DNA of 64,000 bases, taken from NCBI RefSeq assembly GCF_000241525.1, contig NZ_AHIL01000002.1, positions 372,001-436,000 on the forward strand, read 5' to 3'. Below the pieces are notes generated by a model, which was not told the DNA's origin, made no database searches, and worked only from the letters and a program-made list of their open reading frames with translations. This DNA comes from Comamonas testosteroni ATCC 11996 (GTDB lineage Bacteria > Pseudomonadota > Gammaproteobacteria > Burkholderiales > Burkholderiaceae_C). Made by a program: the position numbers and the translations under genes. Below, piece after piece: positions 26,708 through 36,250 of the stretch. Position 1 is the stretch's first letter; each line of letters opens with the position of its first letter.

Positions 26708-27631
26708 GTGAGCCCCACTTCCCACACTGCGCCGCCCGCCGATGCGGGACTGCAGGATTTCGAGCGCCATCGTCCCCGCCTGTTCGGGCTGGCCTATCGC
26801 ATGCTGGGCCAGCGGGCCGAGGCTGAGGATCTGGTGCAGGATGTCTGGCTGCGCTGGCAGGACAGCGAGCGCACCTCCATTGTCCAGCCCGAGGCCTGGC
26901 TGGTGACCACGGCCACGCGGCTGGCCATAGACCGGCTGCGGCGCCTGCGCGTGGAGCGCGAGCACTATGCGGGTTTCTGGCTGCCCGAGCCGCTGGTCCA
27001 GCCCTGGACCGAGGCCGCTCCCTCGGCCGAGGAGCTGCTGGAGCAGGCCCATGATGTCTCCACGGCGCTGCTGTTCGTGCTGGAGCAACTGACGCCCGAG
27101 GAGCGCGCAGCCTTTTTGCTGCGCGAGGTCTTCGATGCCGACTACGCCGAAGTGGCCCAGGCGCTGGGCCGCAGCGAGGCCGCCTGCCGTCAGCTGGTGC
27201 ACCGCGCGCGCTCCCATGTGAAGGCCGGACGGCCGCGCTTCGAGGCGCCCGCACAAGCCCATGCCGAGCTGCTGCGCCGCTTTGCCCAGGCGGCGCGGGG
27301 CGGCGATCTGGCGCAGATCCAGGCGCTCTTCGCGCCCGACGCCGCGCTGATCAGCGACGGCGGCGGCAAGGTGGCATCCTTTGGCCGCGTGCTGGAGACC
27401 GGGCGCCGCCTGGCGCTGCTGTACTTCGCCATGGCCCGGCGCCTGCGCCGCGACGGGCAGGAGCAGACCCTGCATCTGGCGCGGGTCAATGGCCTGCCGG
27501 GTCTGGTGCGCTGTGTGGACGGCCAGGTGGAGTCGGTGCAGACGCTGCTGGTCGAGGACGGACTGATCCGGCGCATCTACACGCTGCGCAATCCGGACAA
27601 GCTGACCCGCGTGTTGGTGCCGGCTGCCTGA
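26708..27631 (+). CDS. ECF41-family RNA polymerase sigma factor (SigJ-like)
   Basis: 307-aa extracytoplasmic-function sigma factor. Region 2 (residues about 18-80, DLVQDVWLRW) and region 4 (about 115-170, LTPEERAAFLLREVFDADYAEVA) are followed by a SnoaL-like C-terminal domain that in ECF41 replaces an anti-sigma factor. The two ECF41 hallmark motifs are present: WLPEP at 91-95 and DGGGK at 217-221. GTG at 26708 follows AGGAG with 7-base spacing. It has its own promoter motif, shared with the AhpD-like gene downstream. Confidence 0.93.
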   Translation: MSPTSHTAPPADAGLQDFERHRPRLFGLAYRMLGQRAEAEDLVQDVWLRWQDSERTSIVQPEAWLVTTATRLAIDRLRRLRVEREHYAGFWLPEPLVQPWTEAAPSAEELLEQAHDVSTALLFVLEQLTPEERAAFLLREVFDADYAEVAQALGRSEAACRQLVHRARSHVKAGRPRFEAPAQAHAELLRRFAQAARGGDLAQIQALFAPDAALISDGGGKVASFGRVLETGRRLALLYFAMARRLRRDGQEQTLHLARVNGLPGLVRCVDGQVESVQTLLVEDGLIRRIYTLRNPDKLTRVLVPAA

Positions 27632-27785
27632 TTGCCTGATGGGCGATGCCGTCGTAGAAGGAGAAAAAACAATAGCTGTTACCTCATGTCAATCAATAGA
27701 TTCAGATAGTTTTATTGCTGAGTTTGTTTATTACATGTCGATAGCAGCTATGTTTATTGATTGTCCGGTGATGGATGACGATGCC

Positions 27786-27814
27786 TGTCACAAACCGCGC
27801 CGCTGCCGCGTCTA
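27786..27814 (+). promoter_or_regulatory. ECF41-type promoter of the AhpD-like gene
   Basis: TGTCACA (27786-27792) and CGTCTA (27809-27814) with a 16-base spacer, the same as in front of the sigma factor gene. Confidence 0.87.
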
Positions 27815-27868
27815 AGAGGTATGGGCCGGCCGCAGGGGCGGGCCTGCAATGCCTCAAGGAGTATTCAC

Positions 27869-28366
27869 ATGGCCGACATCGCCAACCCCACCGCCAACCC
27901 TATCGCCATCCCCACGCCGCGCCTGGACTTCCGTGCGCTGGCCCCCGAGCTCTACAAGGCGCAGGCCGGCCTCAACGCCCAGATCGCGCGCTCCAGCCTC
28001 GGTGTGCAGTTGCTGGAGCTGGTCTATCTGCGCGTCTCGCAGATCAACGGCTGCGCCTTCTGCGTGGACATGCATGTGCGCGAGCTGCTCTCGCGCGGCG
28101 AGGACCTGCAGCGCATCAACAGCGTGGTGGTCTGGCGCGAGGTGGACTTCTTCGAGATGCGCGAGCGCGCCGCGCTGAACTGGGCCGAGCGCTGCACCCA
28201 ACTGAGCCAGGCCCACCCCGGGCCGCAGGACTTTGAGGCCCTGCGCCCCTACTTCAGCGAGCGCGAGATCGTGGAGCTCAGCTACGCCATCGGCTGTATC
28301 AATGTCTGGAACCGTCTGTGCGTGGGCTTTGCGGCGCCGGTGGAGAAGAAGCCCATCACTGTCTGA
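27869..28366 (+). CDS. Carboxymuconolactone decarboxylase / AhpD-like alkylhydroperoxidase
   Basis: 165-aa CMD-family protein. The redox motif Cys-x-x-Cys with a downstream His (CAFCVDMH, Cys62, Cys65, His69) is intact, as in AhpD-type peroxidatic proteins. ECF41 sigma factors are regularly linked to carboxymuconolactone decarboxylases, oxidoreductases or epimerases, and this gene carries the ECF41 promoter, so it is the likely regulon target. The start at 27869 follows AAGGA. Substrate unknown. Confidence 0.9.
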   Translation: MADIANPTANPIAIPTPRLDFRALAPELYKAQAGLNAQIARSSLGVQLLELVYLRVSQINGCAFCVDMHVRELLSRGEDLQRINSVVVWREVDFFEMRERAALNWAERCTQLSQAHPGPQDFEALRPYFSEREIVELSYAIGCINVWNRLCVGFAAPVEKKPITV

Positions 28367-28383
28367 ACACCGGCGCACCGCCC

Positions 28384-29367
28384 TTAGTTCTGGGTGATCT
28401 TGCGTTCCTTGACCACCTTGCCCCATTGCTCGTATTCCTTCTTCATGAAGGCCGCGAACTCGGCCCGCGTCGTGGGCTGGGGCGTCAGGCCGTGGACCTT
28501 GAGCGCTTCGGCCACGCCGGGGTCCTTGAGCACCTTGACGATCTCCAGGTTCCAGCGGTCCAGCACGGGCGTGGGGGTCTTGCCGGGGGCGACGAAGGCA
28601 TACCAGTTCAGCGCCTCGAAGCCGGGGAAGCCCGCTTCGGCCACGGTGGGAATATTGGGCATGTAGGCGGGGCGCGTCAGCCCGGTGGTGGCCAGCGGAA
28701 TCAGCTTGCCGGTCTCGACATGCGGCAGGGCCGTCGGGGGCGCGGCAAAGTAGGAGGTGACGCGTTCGCCCAGCAGATCCTGCAGGGCCGGTGCGCCGCC
28801 CTTGTAGGGCACGTGCACCATCTCCACGCCGGCGCGCTGGTTGAACAGCTCGCCCGCCAGGTGCGAGGCCGATCCCGCGCCGGTCGATGCATAGTCCACG
28901 CTGCCGGGGCTCTTCTTGGCCTTGGCCACGAACTCGGCCAGGTTCTTCACGCCCGCGCCCTTGTGCACCACCAGCACATTGGGGAAGTTCACGCCGCCCG
29001 AGATGGGTGCCAGGTCGGTGAAGGGGTTGTAGCCCACCTTCATGATGTGGGGCGCAATCGTCAGCGGGCCGATGGAGCCGAACAGCAGCACCGAACCGTC
29101 GGTCGGGGCCTTGGCCACGAACTGATGGGCGATATTGCCGCCCGCGCCGCCCTTGTTGTCCACCACTACGGTCTGGCCGATGTTCTCGCCCAGCTTCTTG
29201 GCAATCATGCGCGCCGCCGCGTCGGCGGCGCCACCAGCGGCAAAGCCCACGACCAGGGTCACGGGCTTGTTGGGCAGCCAGTCGGGTGCGGCCTGTGCTG
29301 CCGAGCCCAGGCTCAGCAGGGAGGCGGCCACGGCCGTGGCGCGCAGGAAATGGCGTTTGTTCATCAT
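28384..29367 (-). CDS. Bug/TctC family substrate-binding protein
   Basis: Periplasmic receptor of 327 aa with signal peptide (MMNKRHFLRATAVAASLL, cut near AQA-AP). Bug blocks: PVTLVVGFAAGGAADAAAR, VVDNKGGAGGNIA, HVPYKGGAPALQDLLG and PTVAEAGFPGFEA. The start follows AAGGAG. It is the last gene after tcuA-tcuB on the same strand (92 bases downstream of tcuB), so it probably binds a tricarboxylate such as citrate or tricarballylate; the ligand is inferred. Confidence 0.92.
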   Translation of the reverse strand: MMNKRHFLRATAVAASLLSLGSAAQAAPDWLPNKPVTLVVGFAAGGAADAAARMIAKKLGENIGQTVVVDNKGGAGGNIAHQFVAKAPTDGSVLLFGSIGPLTIAPHIMKVGYNPFTDLAPISGGVNFPNVLVVHKGAGVKNLAEFVAKAKKSPGSVDYASTGAGSASHLAGELFNQRAGVEMVHVPYKGGAPALQDLLGERVTSYFAAPPTALPHVETGKLIPLATTGLTRPAYMPNIPTVAEAGFPGFEALNWYAFVAPGKTPTPVLDRWNLEIVKVLKDPGVAEALKVHGLTPQPTTRAEFAAFMKKEYEQWGKVVKERKITQN

Positions 29368-29458
29368 GGGATGTCTCCTTGGTCGGAAAGGAATGCCGGT
29401 ATTCCGGCTGATTTTTCTGAAAGCAGGCACGGCGGGCGTGCCTGTCATGGGGCTTCGC

Positions 29459-30667
29459 TCAATCGGCGCCCAGGCCGATGGGGCTGGGCTCGCGCTTTTC
29501 GGTGTTGTGGCGCAGCAGCGCAGCCGTGCGGAACACGCCGTGGGCAAACTTGCCGTAGGGCAGGGTGGCAAACAGCGCAATCACGGCGCCCAGGTGCAGG
29601 CACAGCAGCAGTGCCAGCGCCGGCGTGGCGCGGCCCAGCCATAGCGCGAGGCCGCTTGCGGCCACCAGGAACAGCAGGGCGATGAAGCCGAGGTCCATGG
29701 GCTTTTGCTTGGCGTCGCCATGCAGCGGGTGACGCGCGCGGTTCAGCATCCAGAGGCCGGCCGTGCCGATCATCAGGCTCACGCCGCCCAGGGCGCCCAG
29801 AATCTTGGGCAGGCTGGGCAGCTCGTAGGGAGCGGGCAGATCGAAGACATAGTGATAGACCGTGGCCAGACCAGTGGCCGCGAAGCACAGCATGAAGCCG
29901 TAGAAGGTCAGGTGGTGGAAGCGGCGACGCTTCAAGGTGTACTCGTCGTCCTCGTTGTGGCAGCCGTCACCGTGGCCACCGTCCAGGTATTTCAGGCGCA
30001 GCACGTCGTGCGTGGCTTCGGCAGCGGCGGGGCCGCTGACATCCACATTGCTGGTGGCGGGCTTCACATCCTTCCAGAAGCGGCGCACGCCCATGAACAG
30101 CGCGAAGACCACGAACAGAAAGACCGGCGCAAAGATGCCGACCAGCAGGTTGTGCGGGAACAGGTTGTAGAAGTTGTTGCCCAGATTGCCGCTCCACAGC
30201 TGGCCAATGCCGCCTTGCGCCGCGACGGCCAGCGCCAGGAACAGGAAGAGGCCGGCGACCAGTGCCAGGGACAGGGTCAGGCCGTTCTTCTGGTACAGCT
30301 TGCCCATGGCGGGCGGCCAGGCATAGTCGGCATAGGTCTGGCCGCGCACTTCGGCCATGGCCTTGGGAATGTTGATGCCGAACTCGTGCGGCGGCGCGTA
30401 CTGGCAGGCGTGCAGGCAGGCGCCGCAGTTGTGGCAGAGATTGGCCAGGTAATGCACATCGGCCTTGCCGAACTCCAGACGGCGCGTCATGGCCGGGAAC
30501 ACGGCGCAGAAGCCTTCGCAGTAGCGGCAGGCATTGCAGATCTGCATCACGCGCGCGACTTCGTCTTCGGCGGCGGTTTCCGTCGGTGCAGGAATGATGG
30601 GGATGACCTTGCCGGTGGCCAGGGTCTGGGCTTCCTTGCCCAGTTCTTGCAGGGATTGGATGCTCAT
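29459..30667 (-). CDS. tcuB: Tricarballylate utilization 4Fe-4S protein TcuB
   Basis: Membrane iron-sulfur protein of 402 aa that reoxidises the FADH2 of TcuA into the electron transport chain. Two Cys clusters, [12 protein letters not shown] (about 43-54) and [13 protein letters not shown] (about 77-89), bind 4Fe-4S centres; several transmembrane helices follow, with His residues near membrane ends as in nitrate-reductase-gamma-like proteins. It starts three bases after the tcuA stop, so the two are coupled. Confidence 0.92.
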   Translation of the reverse strand: MSIQSLQELGKEAQTLATGKVIPIIPAPTETAAEDEVARVMQICNACRYCEGFCAVFPAMTRRLEFGKADVHYLANLCHNCGACLHACQYAPPHEFGINIPKAMAEVRGQTYADYAWPPAMGKLYQKNGLTLSLALVAGLFLFLALAVAAQGGIGQLWSGNLGNNFYNLFPHNLLVGIFAPVFLFVVFALFMGVRRFWKDVKPATSNVDVSGPAAAEATHDVLRLKYLDGGHGDGCHNEDDEYTLKRRRFHHLTFYGFMLCFAATGLATVYHYVFDLPAPYELPSLPKILGALGGVSLMIGTAGLWMLNRARHPLHGDAKQKPMDLGFIALLFLVAASGLALWLGRATPALALLLCLHLGAVIALFATLPYGKFAHGVFRTAALLRHNTEKREPSPIGLGAD

Positions 30668-30670
30668 GAT

Positions 30671-32122
30671 TCAGACCTCGTCCTTTACGGCGCCATGGAT
30701 AGCGGGTTTGCCGGCAGCCGCGAGAGCAGCATTGCGTCCGGCAATGCGGCCAAAGGCTGTGCCGATCGACATGCCCACACCGGCGGTGTAGCCCTTGCCC
30801 AGCACATTGCCGGCCATCATTTCGCCGGCCACGAACAGGTTCTGGCTGGGTTGATCGTTGAAGCGCACGGCGGACGTGTCGTCCACCTTCAGGCCCAGAT
30901 AGGTGAAGGTCACGCCGGGGCGCAGTGCGTAGCCGTAGTAGGGGCCGGTGTCGAGCGGGCGCGCCCAGTGCGTCTTGGCCGGAGCCAGGCCTTCGGTATG
31001 GCAGTCGTCCAGCGCGGTATGGTCGAAATGGCCGACCTTGCAGCTGCCGTTGTAGGCGTCGAGCGTGGCCATGAAGGTGTCCACGTCCAGACCCAGCTTC
31101 TGTGCCAGCTCGGGTAGCGAGTCGGCCTTTACGCCGGGGAACACCGGCGGCATGAAGCGGCCTATGGCCTTGCTGTCGATGATGGAGTAGGCCGTCTGGC
31201 CGGGCTGCTGGGCCACCAGACGGCCCCAGATCGCATAGCGCTTGGGCCAGAAGTCCTCGCCCTCGTCATAAAAGCGCTTGGCATCGCGGTTCACCACCAC
31301 GCCCAGCGAGACGCAGTCGATACGCGTGCAGATGCCGCCGTCGTACAGCGGAGCGCGGGCATCGATGGCCACCATGTGCGCCTGCGTGGGATCGCCCAGG
31401 CCGTCGGCCTGCTGCTCTTGCAGCATATGCTTGAGCAGCACGCCCTGGTTGAAGGCCGTACCGCGGATGATGAAGTTGTCGGCCGGCCACTCGCCGCGCT
31501 CGTTCTGGCCCCAGGCCTCGCGCAGCCATTCGCGGTTGGACTCGAAGCCGCCCGCTGCCAGCACGCAGCTCTTGGCCGTGATGCGCTGGCGCCCATCCTT
31601 GGTCTTGACCCAGGCAGCCAGGAACCGGCCGTTCTCGATTTCGAGCTTGTCCACGGGCGACTCGTAGCGGATTTCCACGCCCAGCTTTTCGGCGCTGCGG
31701 AAATAGGCATTCACCAGCGCCTTGCCGCCGCCCATGAAGAAGGCATTGGTGCGCGCCACATGCAGCGCGCCCGACAGCGGCGGCTGGAAGTGTACGCCAT
31801 GCCTGCGCATCCAGTTGCGGCAGGTCGAGGAGGCCCGGATCACCATGCGCGCCAGATGCTCGTTCGTGATGCCGCCCGTGACCTTGAGCAAGTCCTGCCA
31901 GTACTCTTCTTCGGGATAGGCCTCGACCAGCACGTCCTGGGGCGCATCGTGCATGCAGCGTAGATTGCGGGTGTGGCCGGAGTTGCCGCCGCGCCATTCG
32001 CGCGGAGCGGATTCAAGCAGCAGCACGCGGCTGCCGGCTTCGCGCGCCATCAGCGCGGCGCACAGGGCGGCATTGCCACCACCGATGACGAGTACATCGG
32101 TGTCAAAGGCTTCAGTTTTCAT
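30671..32122 (-). CDS. tcuA: FAD-dependent tricarballylate dehydrogenase TcuA
   Basis: Flavoprotein of 483 aa in the fumarate reductase/succinate dehydrogenase flavoprotein group. The FAD dinucleotide fold is DVLVIGGGNAALCAALMA near residue 9; later blocks include SCVLAAGGFESNREWL and the C-terminal NLFVAGEMMAGNVLGKGYTA. It oxidises tricarballylate to cis-aconitate in Salmonella; here the substrate could be that or a similar acid. Order tcuA-tcuB-Bug receptor indicates uptake and oxidation of a tricarboxylate. Confidence 0.92.
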   Translation of the reverse strand: MKTEAFDTDVLVIGGGNAALCAALMAREAGSRVLLLESAPREWRGGNSGHTRNLRCMHDAPQDVLVEAYPEEEYWQDLLKVTGGITNEHLARMVIRASSTCRNWMRRHGVHFQPPLSGALHVARTNAFFMGGGKALVNAYFRSAEKLGVEIRYESPVDKLEIENGRFLAAWVKTKDGRQRITAKSCVLAAGGFESNREWLREAWGQNERGEWPADNFIIRGTAFNQGVLLKHMLQEQQADGLGDPTQAHMVAIDARAPLYDGGICTRIDCVSLGVVVNRDAKRFYDEGEDFWPKRYAIWGRLVAQQPGQTAYSIIDSKAIGRFMPPVFPGVKADSLPELAQKLGLDVDTFMATLDAYNGSCKVGHFDHTALDDCHTEGLAPAKTHWARPLDTGPYYGYALRPGVTFTYLGLKVDDTSAVRFNDQPSQNLFVAGEMMAGNVLGKGYTAGVGMSIGTAFGRIAGRNAALAAAGKPAIHGAVKDEV

Positions 32123-32367
32123 GATGGGCTGCCACGGGGCGATGCCTGCAGCGGTTCAACGTGGGTGGATGTCCTCTGTCATTTCCGCTACCGGAGCGCG
32201 GTTGACAGGGTCAGATTGGAGTTGAACGCCACTGTAGTGAGCACCGCCTCACCCGTGCAGCGGGGCTAGGGGATGGGGGTATCACCAATCGTGATGGATG
32301 GCTTGTGCCGCAGGCCGAAGGCGGCGCGATGCGGCCTTGCGCCACGGCTTGCAACCCCGGAGGAAGG

Positions 32368-32397
32368 CACCGGGGCCGCTGCGCTGCAGCCCCGGTG
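32368..32397 (-). terminator. GC-rich hairpin downstream of the GntP gene
   Basis: CACCGGGGC (32368-32376) pairs with GCCCCGGTG (32389-32397), a strong 9-bp stem 19 bases past the stop. There is no T run, so termination is only suggested. Confidence 0.45.
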
Positions 32398-32415
32398 TGG
32401 CCTGGACGACCGGCC

Positions 32416-33801
32416 TCAATGCACGGTGACGAGCGCGTTGAAGAGCAGCACCATGATCAGGCCCACCACGGCCACGATGGACTGCACGACCGAGATGGTC
32501 TTGGTGGCTTCGCCCATGGTCATGCCGAAGGACTCCTTGACCATCCAGAAACCGGCGTGGTTGGCATAGTTGAAGAACAGCGAGCCGCAGCCGATGGACA
32601 GGGCCAGCAGAGGCAGGTTCAGGCTGGGGTCGGCCCCCGCCAGCGGCGCCAGCAGGCCGGCAGCGCCCACGATGCCCACGGTGGCCGATCCGGTGGAGAC
32701 GGACAGCAGCATGGCGATCAGCCAGCCCAGGATCAGCGGCGGGAAGGCGAACTGCTGGGTCAGATGGACGATGGCATCACCGACCTTGGCGCTGGTCAGC
32801 ATCTGCTGGAAGGCGCCGCCGCCGGCAATGATCATGATGATGGAGGCAATCGGCTTGAGGCTCTTGCCCAGCGCGTCGCGCAGCTTTTCGGTATCGCCGC
32901 CACGGGCCATCACCAGGGCCACGATGGCGAACAGCACGCCCAGCAGCATGGCGATCAGGGGATTGCCCAGAAAGCTGGCCACATGCATGGCTGCCGCATC
33001 CTTGGGCAGCAGCATCTCGGCAACAGCGTGGATCAGCATCAAAATGGCGGGCAGCAGGGCCGCCAGCACGCCCAGGGCGATGCTGGGCTGCTGGCCGGCA
33101 GTGGCTTTCTCGGTGATGGTGAACTGGTCCAGCAAGGCCTGGTCGGGCTTGGTGCTCATGCGTGGGGCGATGAAGGCGCCATACAGCGGGCCACCGAGAA
33201 CCATGGCCGGAATGGCGGCCAGAAAGCCGTACAGCATGGTCGGGCCGACCGTGGTCTTGAGGGTGGCGATGGCGGTCAGGGGGCCGGGATGGGGCGGAAC
33301 CATGCCGTGCATGGCCGCCAGTGCCGAGATCACGGGCACGCCGACGTAGACATAGGCCGAGCCCTTGAAACGGGCCTGGCCTTCCAGCTTGCGCGCCACG
33401 CTGAAGATCAGCGGCAGCATGACGACCAGGCCGACCTCGAAGAACATCGGGATGCCGACGATGAAGGCCACCAGGGTCATGGCCCAGGGGATCATGCGAT
33501 CGGAGGAGTGCCTGAGAATGGCTTCGGCGATCTGCTCGGTGATGCCGGCATCGGCCAGGATCTTGCCCAGCATGGCGCCCAGCGCGATCACGACGCCTAC
33601 GGCGCCCAGCGTTTTGCCCGCGCCGTTGGTCAGCTGCTTGACGATGGTTTCCGGATCCATGCCGGTGGCAAAGCCGACGCCGACCGAGACGATGAGCAGG
33701 GCCAGCAGCGGGTGCAGCTTGATGCGTGAAACGATCAAGGCGACCAGCACCAGCACGCTGACCAGGGCGGTCAGCAGCAACTGAATATCGAGAGATGTCA
33801 T
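32416..33801 (-). CDS. GntP family permease (gluconate:H+ symporter type)
   Basis: Inner-membrane transporter of 461 aa with about 12-14 hydrophobic segments. GntP-family blocks: ITEQIAEAILRHSSDRMIPWAM split across two helices, FFEVGLVVMLPLIF, HGMVPPHPGPLTA and SVSTGSATVGIVGAAG. Family substrates are gluconate and related hydroxy acids; here the neighbourhood may mean another organic acid. The start at 33801 drops an unsupported upstream extension. Confidence 0.91.
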   Translation of the reverse strand: MTSLDIQLLLTALVSVLVLVALIVSRIKLHPLLALLIVSVGVGFATGMDPETIVKQLTNGAGKTLGAVGVVIALGAMLGKILADAGITEQIAEAILRHSSDRMIPWAMTLVAFIVGIPMFFEVGLVVMLPLIFSVARKLEGQARFKGSAYVYVGVPVISALAAMHGMVPPHPGPLTAIATLKTTVGPTMLYGFLAAIPAMVLGGPLYGAFIAPRMSTKPDQALLDQFTITEKATAGQQPSIALGVLAALLPAILMLIHAVAEMLLPKDAAAMHVASFLGNPLIAMLLGVLFAIVALVMARGGDTEKLRDALGKSLKPIASIIMIIAGGGAFQQMLTSAKVGDAIVHLTQQFAFPPLILGWLIAMLLSVSTGSATVGIVGAAGLLAPLAGADPSLNLPLLALSIGCGSLFFNYANHAGFWMVKESFGMTMGEATKTISVVQSIVAVVGLIMVLLFNALVTVH

Positions 33802-34113
33802 AAATGAACCTTGGTTTTGGCTGGCTGTCCTGAAGCGCACTTCACATCCAGCACGAGGCAAGGCTCATATTAAAAAAGCGCACTCGCACCCGCTGTAGGC
33901 TGGCGCCGTCGGCGTGATGCAAGATGGATGTCGAGATGCGGCCCAGGGGGCGCAACAGCAATGTTGTAATGAAGATCTAGGTTTGCCATGAGGTATGAGC
34001 TTCACATGACAACAAAGTTGCTGTGGAAATTACGTAAGGACTGAGCCTTGATTTCCCGGCGTCGCCCATGGCCAGCCAGCTTCGCATTCATCCTCTGCCT
34101 GGAAGGCGGGGGC
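33802..34113. other. Intergenic region, no gene seen
   Basis: About 310 bases between the start of the GntP gene and the stop of the upstream LysR gene. It must hold the GntP promoter, but no clear operator, hairpin or small gene was recognised. Confidence 0.5.
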
Positions 34114-35052
34114 TCAATCCGTCAGCGATGCTCCCCGCCAGACTCCGGAATGCACCAGTTGCCTGGCGCAGTCCGTCAAGACAACGCGTGCCGCCAGGGC
34201 GGCGGGCGAGAGCTCGTCGTCCGACAGGCTGCACAGCGCGGCCTTGCGCCGCACCGAGTCATCGGCGATCTGGGACCACTGAAAACGCTCGGCTGCATCA
34301 CGGTACATGCCCACGGCTGACCAGGGCTGGACCGTGGCGCCCATGCCGGCGTCGACCGCTTCCATCAGCAGGGTCAGCGAGTCGATCTCCATGGCCATCT
34401 GCGACTGGAAACCGGCACTGGTGAACGAGGCCATGATGGAGCTGCGCAGGCCGTGGCTGCCCGAGGGCAGGATCAGCGGCACCTGCTGCAGCTGCTCCAG
34501 GCTGATGGGCACTTCATGCCGAATCTGCGGTGCCACCGGTTGCTGGCGCGACTGGATCAGAAACAGCTGCTCTTCCAGCAGAGGCATCACGCTCCATCGC
34601 CGGGCGCTCTGAGTATCGAAAAGGATAGCCAGATCCAGCTGTCTGGCGTTGAGAAGACTCGTCAGATGCCCCGAGAGGGCTGACACCATGTGCAGCCTCA
34701 CCTCGGGGTAGCGCTCGCGCATGGCACGCATCAGCGGCAGGCCCAGCACATTGGCAATCGTGGGGGACAGGCCCATGCTGACGGCACCCGATAGCCGCGC
34801 CTGCTGGGCCGCGTGAATGGCCTGCTGGGCATGGCGCAGGGTCAGCTGGGCCTGGTGGAAAAAGGCCTGGCCGGCCTCGGTGGGGATGACTCCGCGTGGT
34901 GTGCGCTGCAGCAGCCGGGTCGAGAGTTCGGACTCCAGGCGGCTGATCTGCTGGCTCAGCGCCGACTGCACCATGTCCAGATCCAGCGCTGCCCGGCTCA
35001 TGGAGCCCAGTTCAACAATTCGTACAAAGTAGCGCAGCTGGCGCAGTTCCAT
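34114..35052 (-). CDS. LysR family transcriptional regulator
   Basis: 312-aa regulator with helix-turn-helix at residues about 3-60 ([34 protein letters not shown]) and a ligand-binding domain. It is of the Nac/Cbl-like subgroup that starts MELRQLRYF. It lies upstream of, and on the same strand as, the GntP gene, and is the likely regulator of that transporter and possibly of tcuAB, by position only. mnmA is divergent, 53 bases away. Confidence 0.9.
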   Translation of the reverse strand: MELRQLRYFVRIVELGSMSRAALDLDMVQSALSQQISRLESELSTRLLQRTPRGVIPTEAGQAFFHQAQLTLRHAQQAIHAAQQARLSGAVSMGLSPTIANVLGLPLMRAMRERYPEVRLHMVSALSGHLTSLLNARQLDLAILFDTQSARRWSVMPLLEEQLFLIQSRQQPVAPQIRHEVPISLEQLQQVPLILPSGSHGLRSSIMASFTSAGFQSQMAMEIDSLTLLMEAVDAGMGATVQPWSAVGMYRDAAERFQWSQIADDSVRRKAALCSLSDDELSPAALAARVVLTDCARQLVHSGVWRGASLTD

Positions 35053-35105
35053 GGCAAATCCTCACGCCCGCAGCAGTTGACGGGCGCTGGGATAATCGCA
35101 TACCT

Positions 35106-36236
35106 ATGAGCAACAAGCAGCGTGTCGTGGTGGGTTTGTCGGGCGGTGTGGATTCCGCCGTCACCGCCTATCTTCTCAAAAAGCAGGGCCACGAGGTCGT
35201 CGGCATCTTCATGAAGAACTGGGAAGATGACGACGACAGCGAGTACTGCTCGTCGAATATCGACTTTGTCGATGCGGCGGCCGTGGCCGACGTGATCGGC
35301 ATCGAGATCGAGCATGTGAACTTTGCGGCAGACTACAAGGACCGCGTGTTTGCCGAGTTCCTGCGCGAGTATCAGGCCGGTCGCACGCCCAATCCGGACG
35401 TGCTGTGCAATGCGGAGATCAAGTTCAAGGCCTTCCTGGACCACGCCATGCGCCTGGGGGCAGAAAAGATCGCCACCGGCCACTATGCACGCGTGCGCCA
35501 GAATCCGTCCACCCAGCTGTTCGAGCTGCTCAAGGGCCTGGATAACAGCAAGGATCAGAGCTATTTCCTGCACCGCCTGAACCAGGCCCAGCTGTCCAAG
35601 GCGATGTTTCCTGTGGGCGAGCTGCACAAGACCGAGGTGCGTCGCATTGCCGAAGAGATCGGCCTGCCCAACGCCAGGAAGAAGGACTCGACGGGCATCT
35701 GCTTCATCGGAGAGCGCCCGTTCCGCGACTTTCTGAACCGCTACATCAGCAAGGAGCCGGGTCTCATCCTGGACGACCGCAACCGCAAGCTGGGCAAGCA
35801 TGTGGGCCTGTCCTTCTATACGCTGGGCCAGCGTTCGGGTCTGGGCATCGGCGGCGTCAAGGAAAAGGGTGCCGCCCGTGGTGCGGGTGACCATGCGCCC
35901 TGGTTTGTGGCACGCAAGGAAATGGACAAGAACATTCTGCGCGTGGTGCAGGGCCATGACCATCCGCTGCTTCAGTCGCATGCCCTGCTGGCCGATCAGG
36001 TCAGCTGGGTGGCCGGCCATGCCCCGGCCGAGGGCAAGGCCTACGGCTCCAAGACACGCTACCGTCAGCCCGATTCGCCTGCGCTGATTTCCCAGGCCAC
36101 GGATGCCGGCTTCCGTCTGGACTTTCCCGAAGCGCAATGGGCTGTCACCCCTGGTCAGTCCGCCGTGCTCTATGACGGCGATGTCTGCCTGGGAGGCGGC
36201 ATCATTGCGCAGGTCGATCCTGCGGCCGCTAGGTAA
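35106..36236 (+). CDS. mnmA: tRNA-specific 2-thiouridylase MnmA
   Basis: ATP-dependent enzyme that inserts sulfur at C2 of wobble uridine-34 in tRNA Lys, Glu and Gln, 376 aa. The PP-loop [10 protein letters not shown] is at residues 11-20; the two catalytic cysteines are in [12 protein letters not shown] (near 103) and [11 protein letters not shown] (near 200). The start at 35106 gives the canonical [14 protein letters not shown]. Confidence 0.96.
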   Translation: MSNKQRVVVGLSGGVDSAVTAYLLKKQGHEVVGIFMKNWEDDDDSEYCSSNIDFVDAAAVADVIGIEIEHVNFAADYKDRVFAEFLREYQAGRTPNPDVLCNAEIKFKAFLDHAMRLGAEKIATGHYARVRQNPSTQLFELLKGLDNSKDQSYFLHRLNQAQLSKAMFPVGELHKTEVRRIAEEIGLPNARKKDSTGICFIGERPFRDFLNRYISKEPGLILDDRNRKLGKHVGLSFYTLGQRSGLGIGGVKEKGAARGAGDHAPWFVARKEMDKNILRVVQGHDHPLLQSHALLADQVSWVAGHAPAEGKAYGSKTRYRQPDSPALISQATDAGFRLDFPEAQWAVTPGQSAVLYDGDVCLGGGIIAQVDPAAAR

Positions 36237-36250
36237 TCGTCAGGTAGGCG

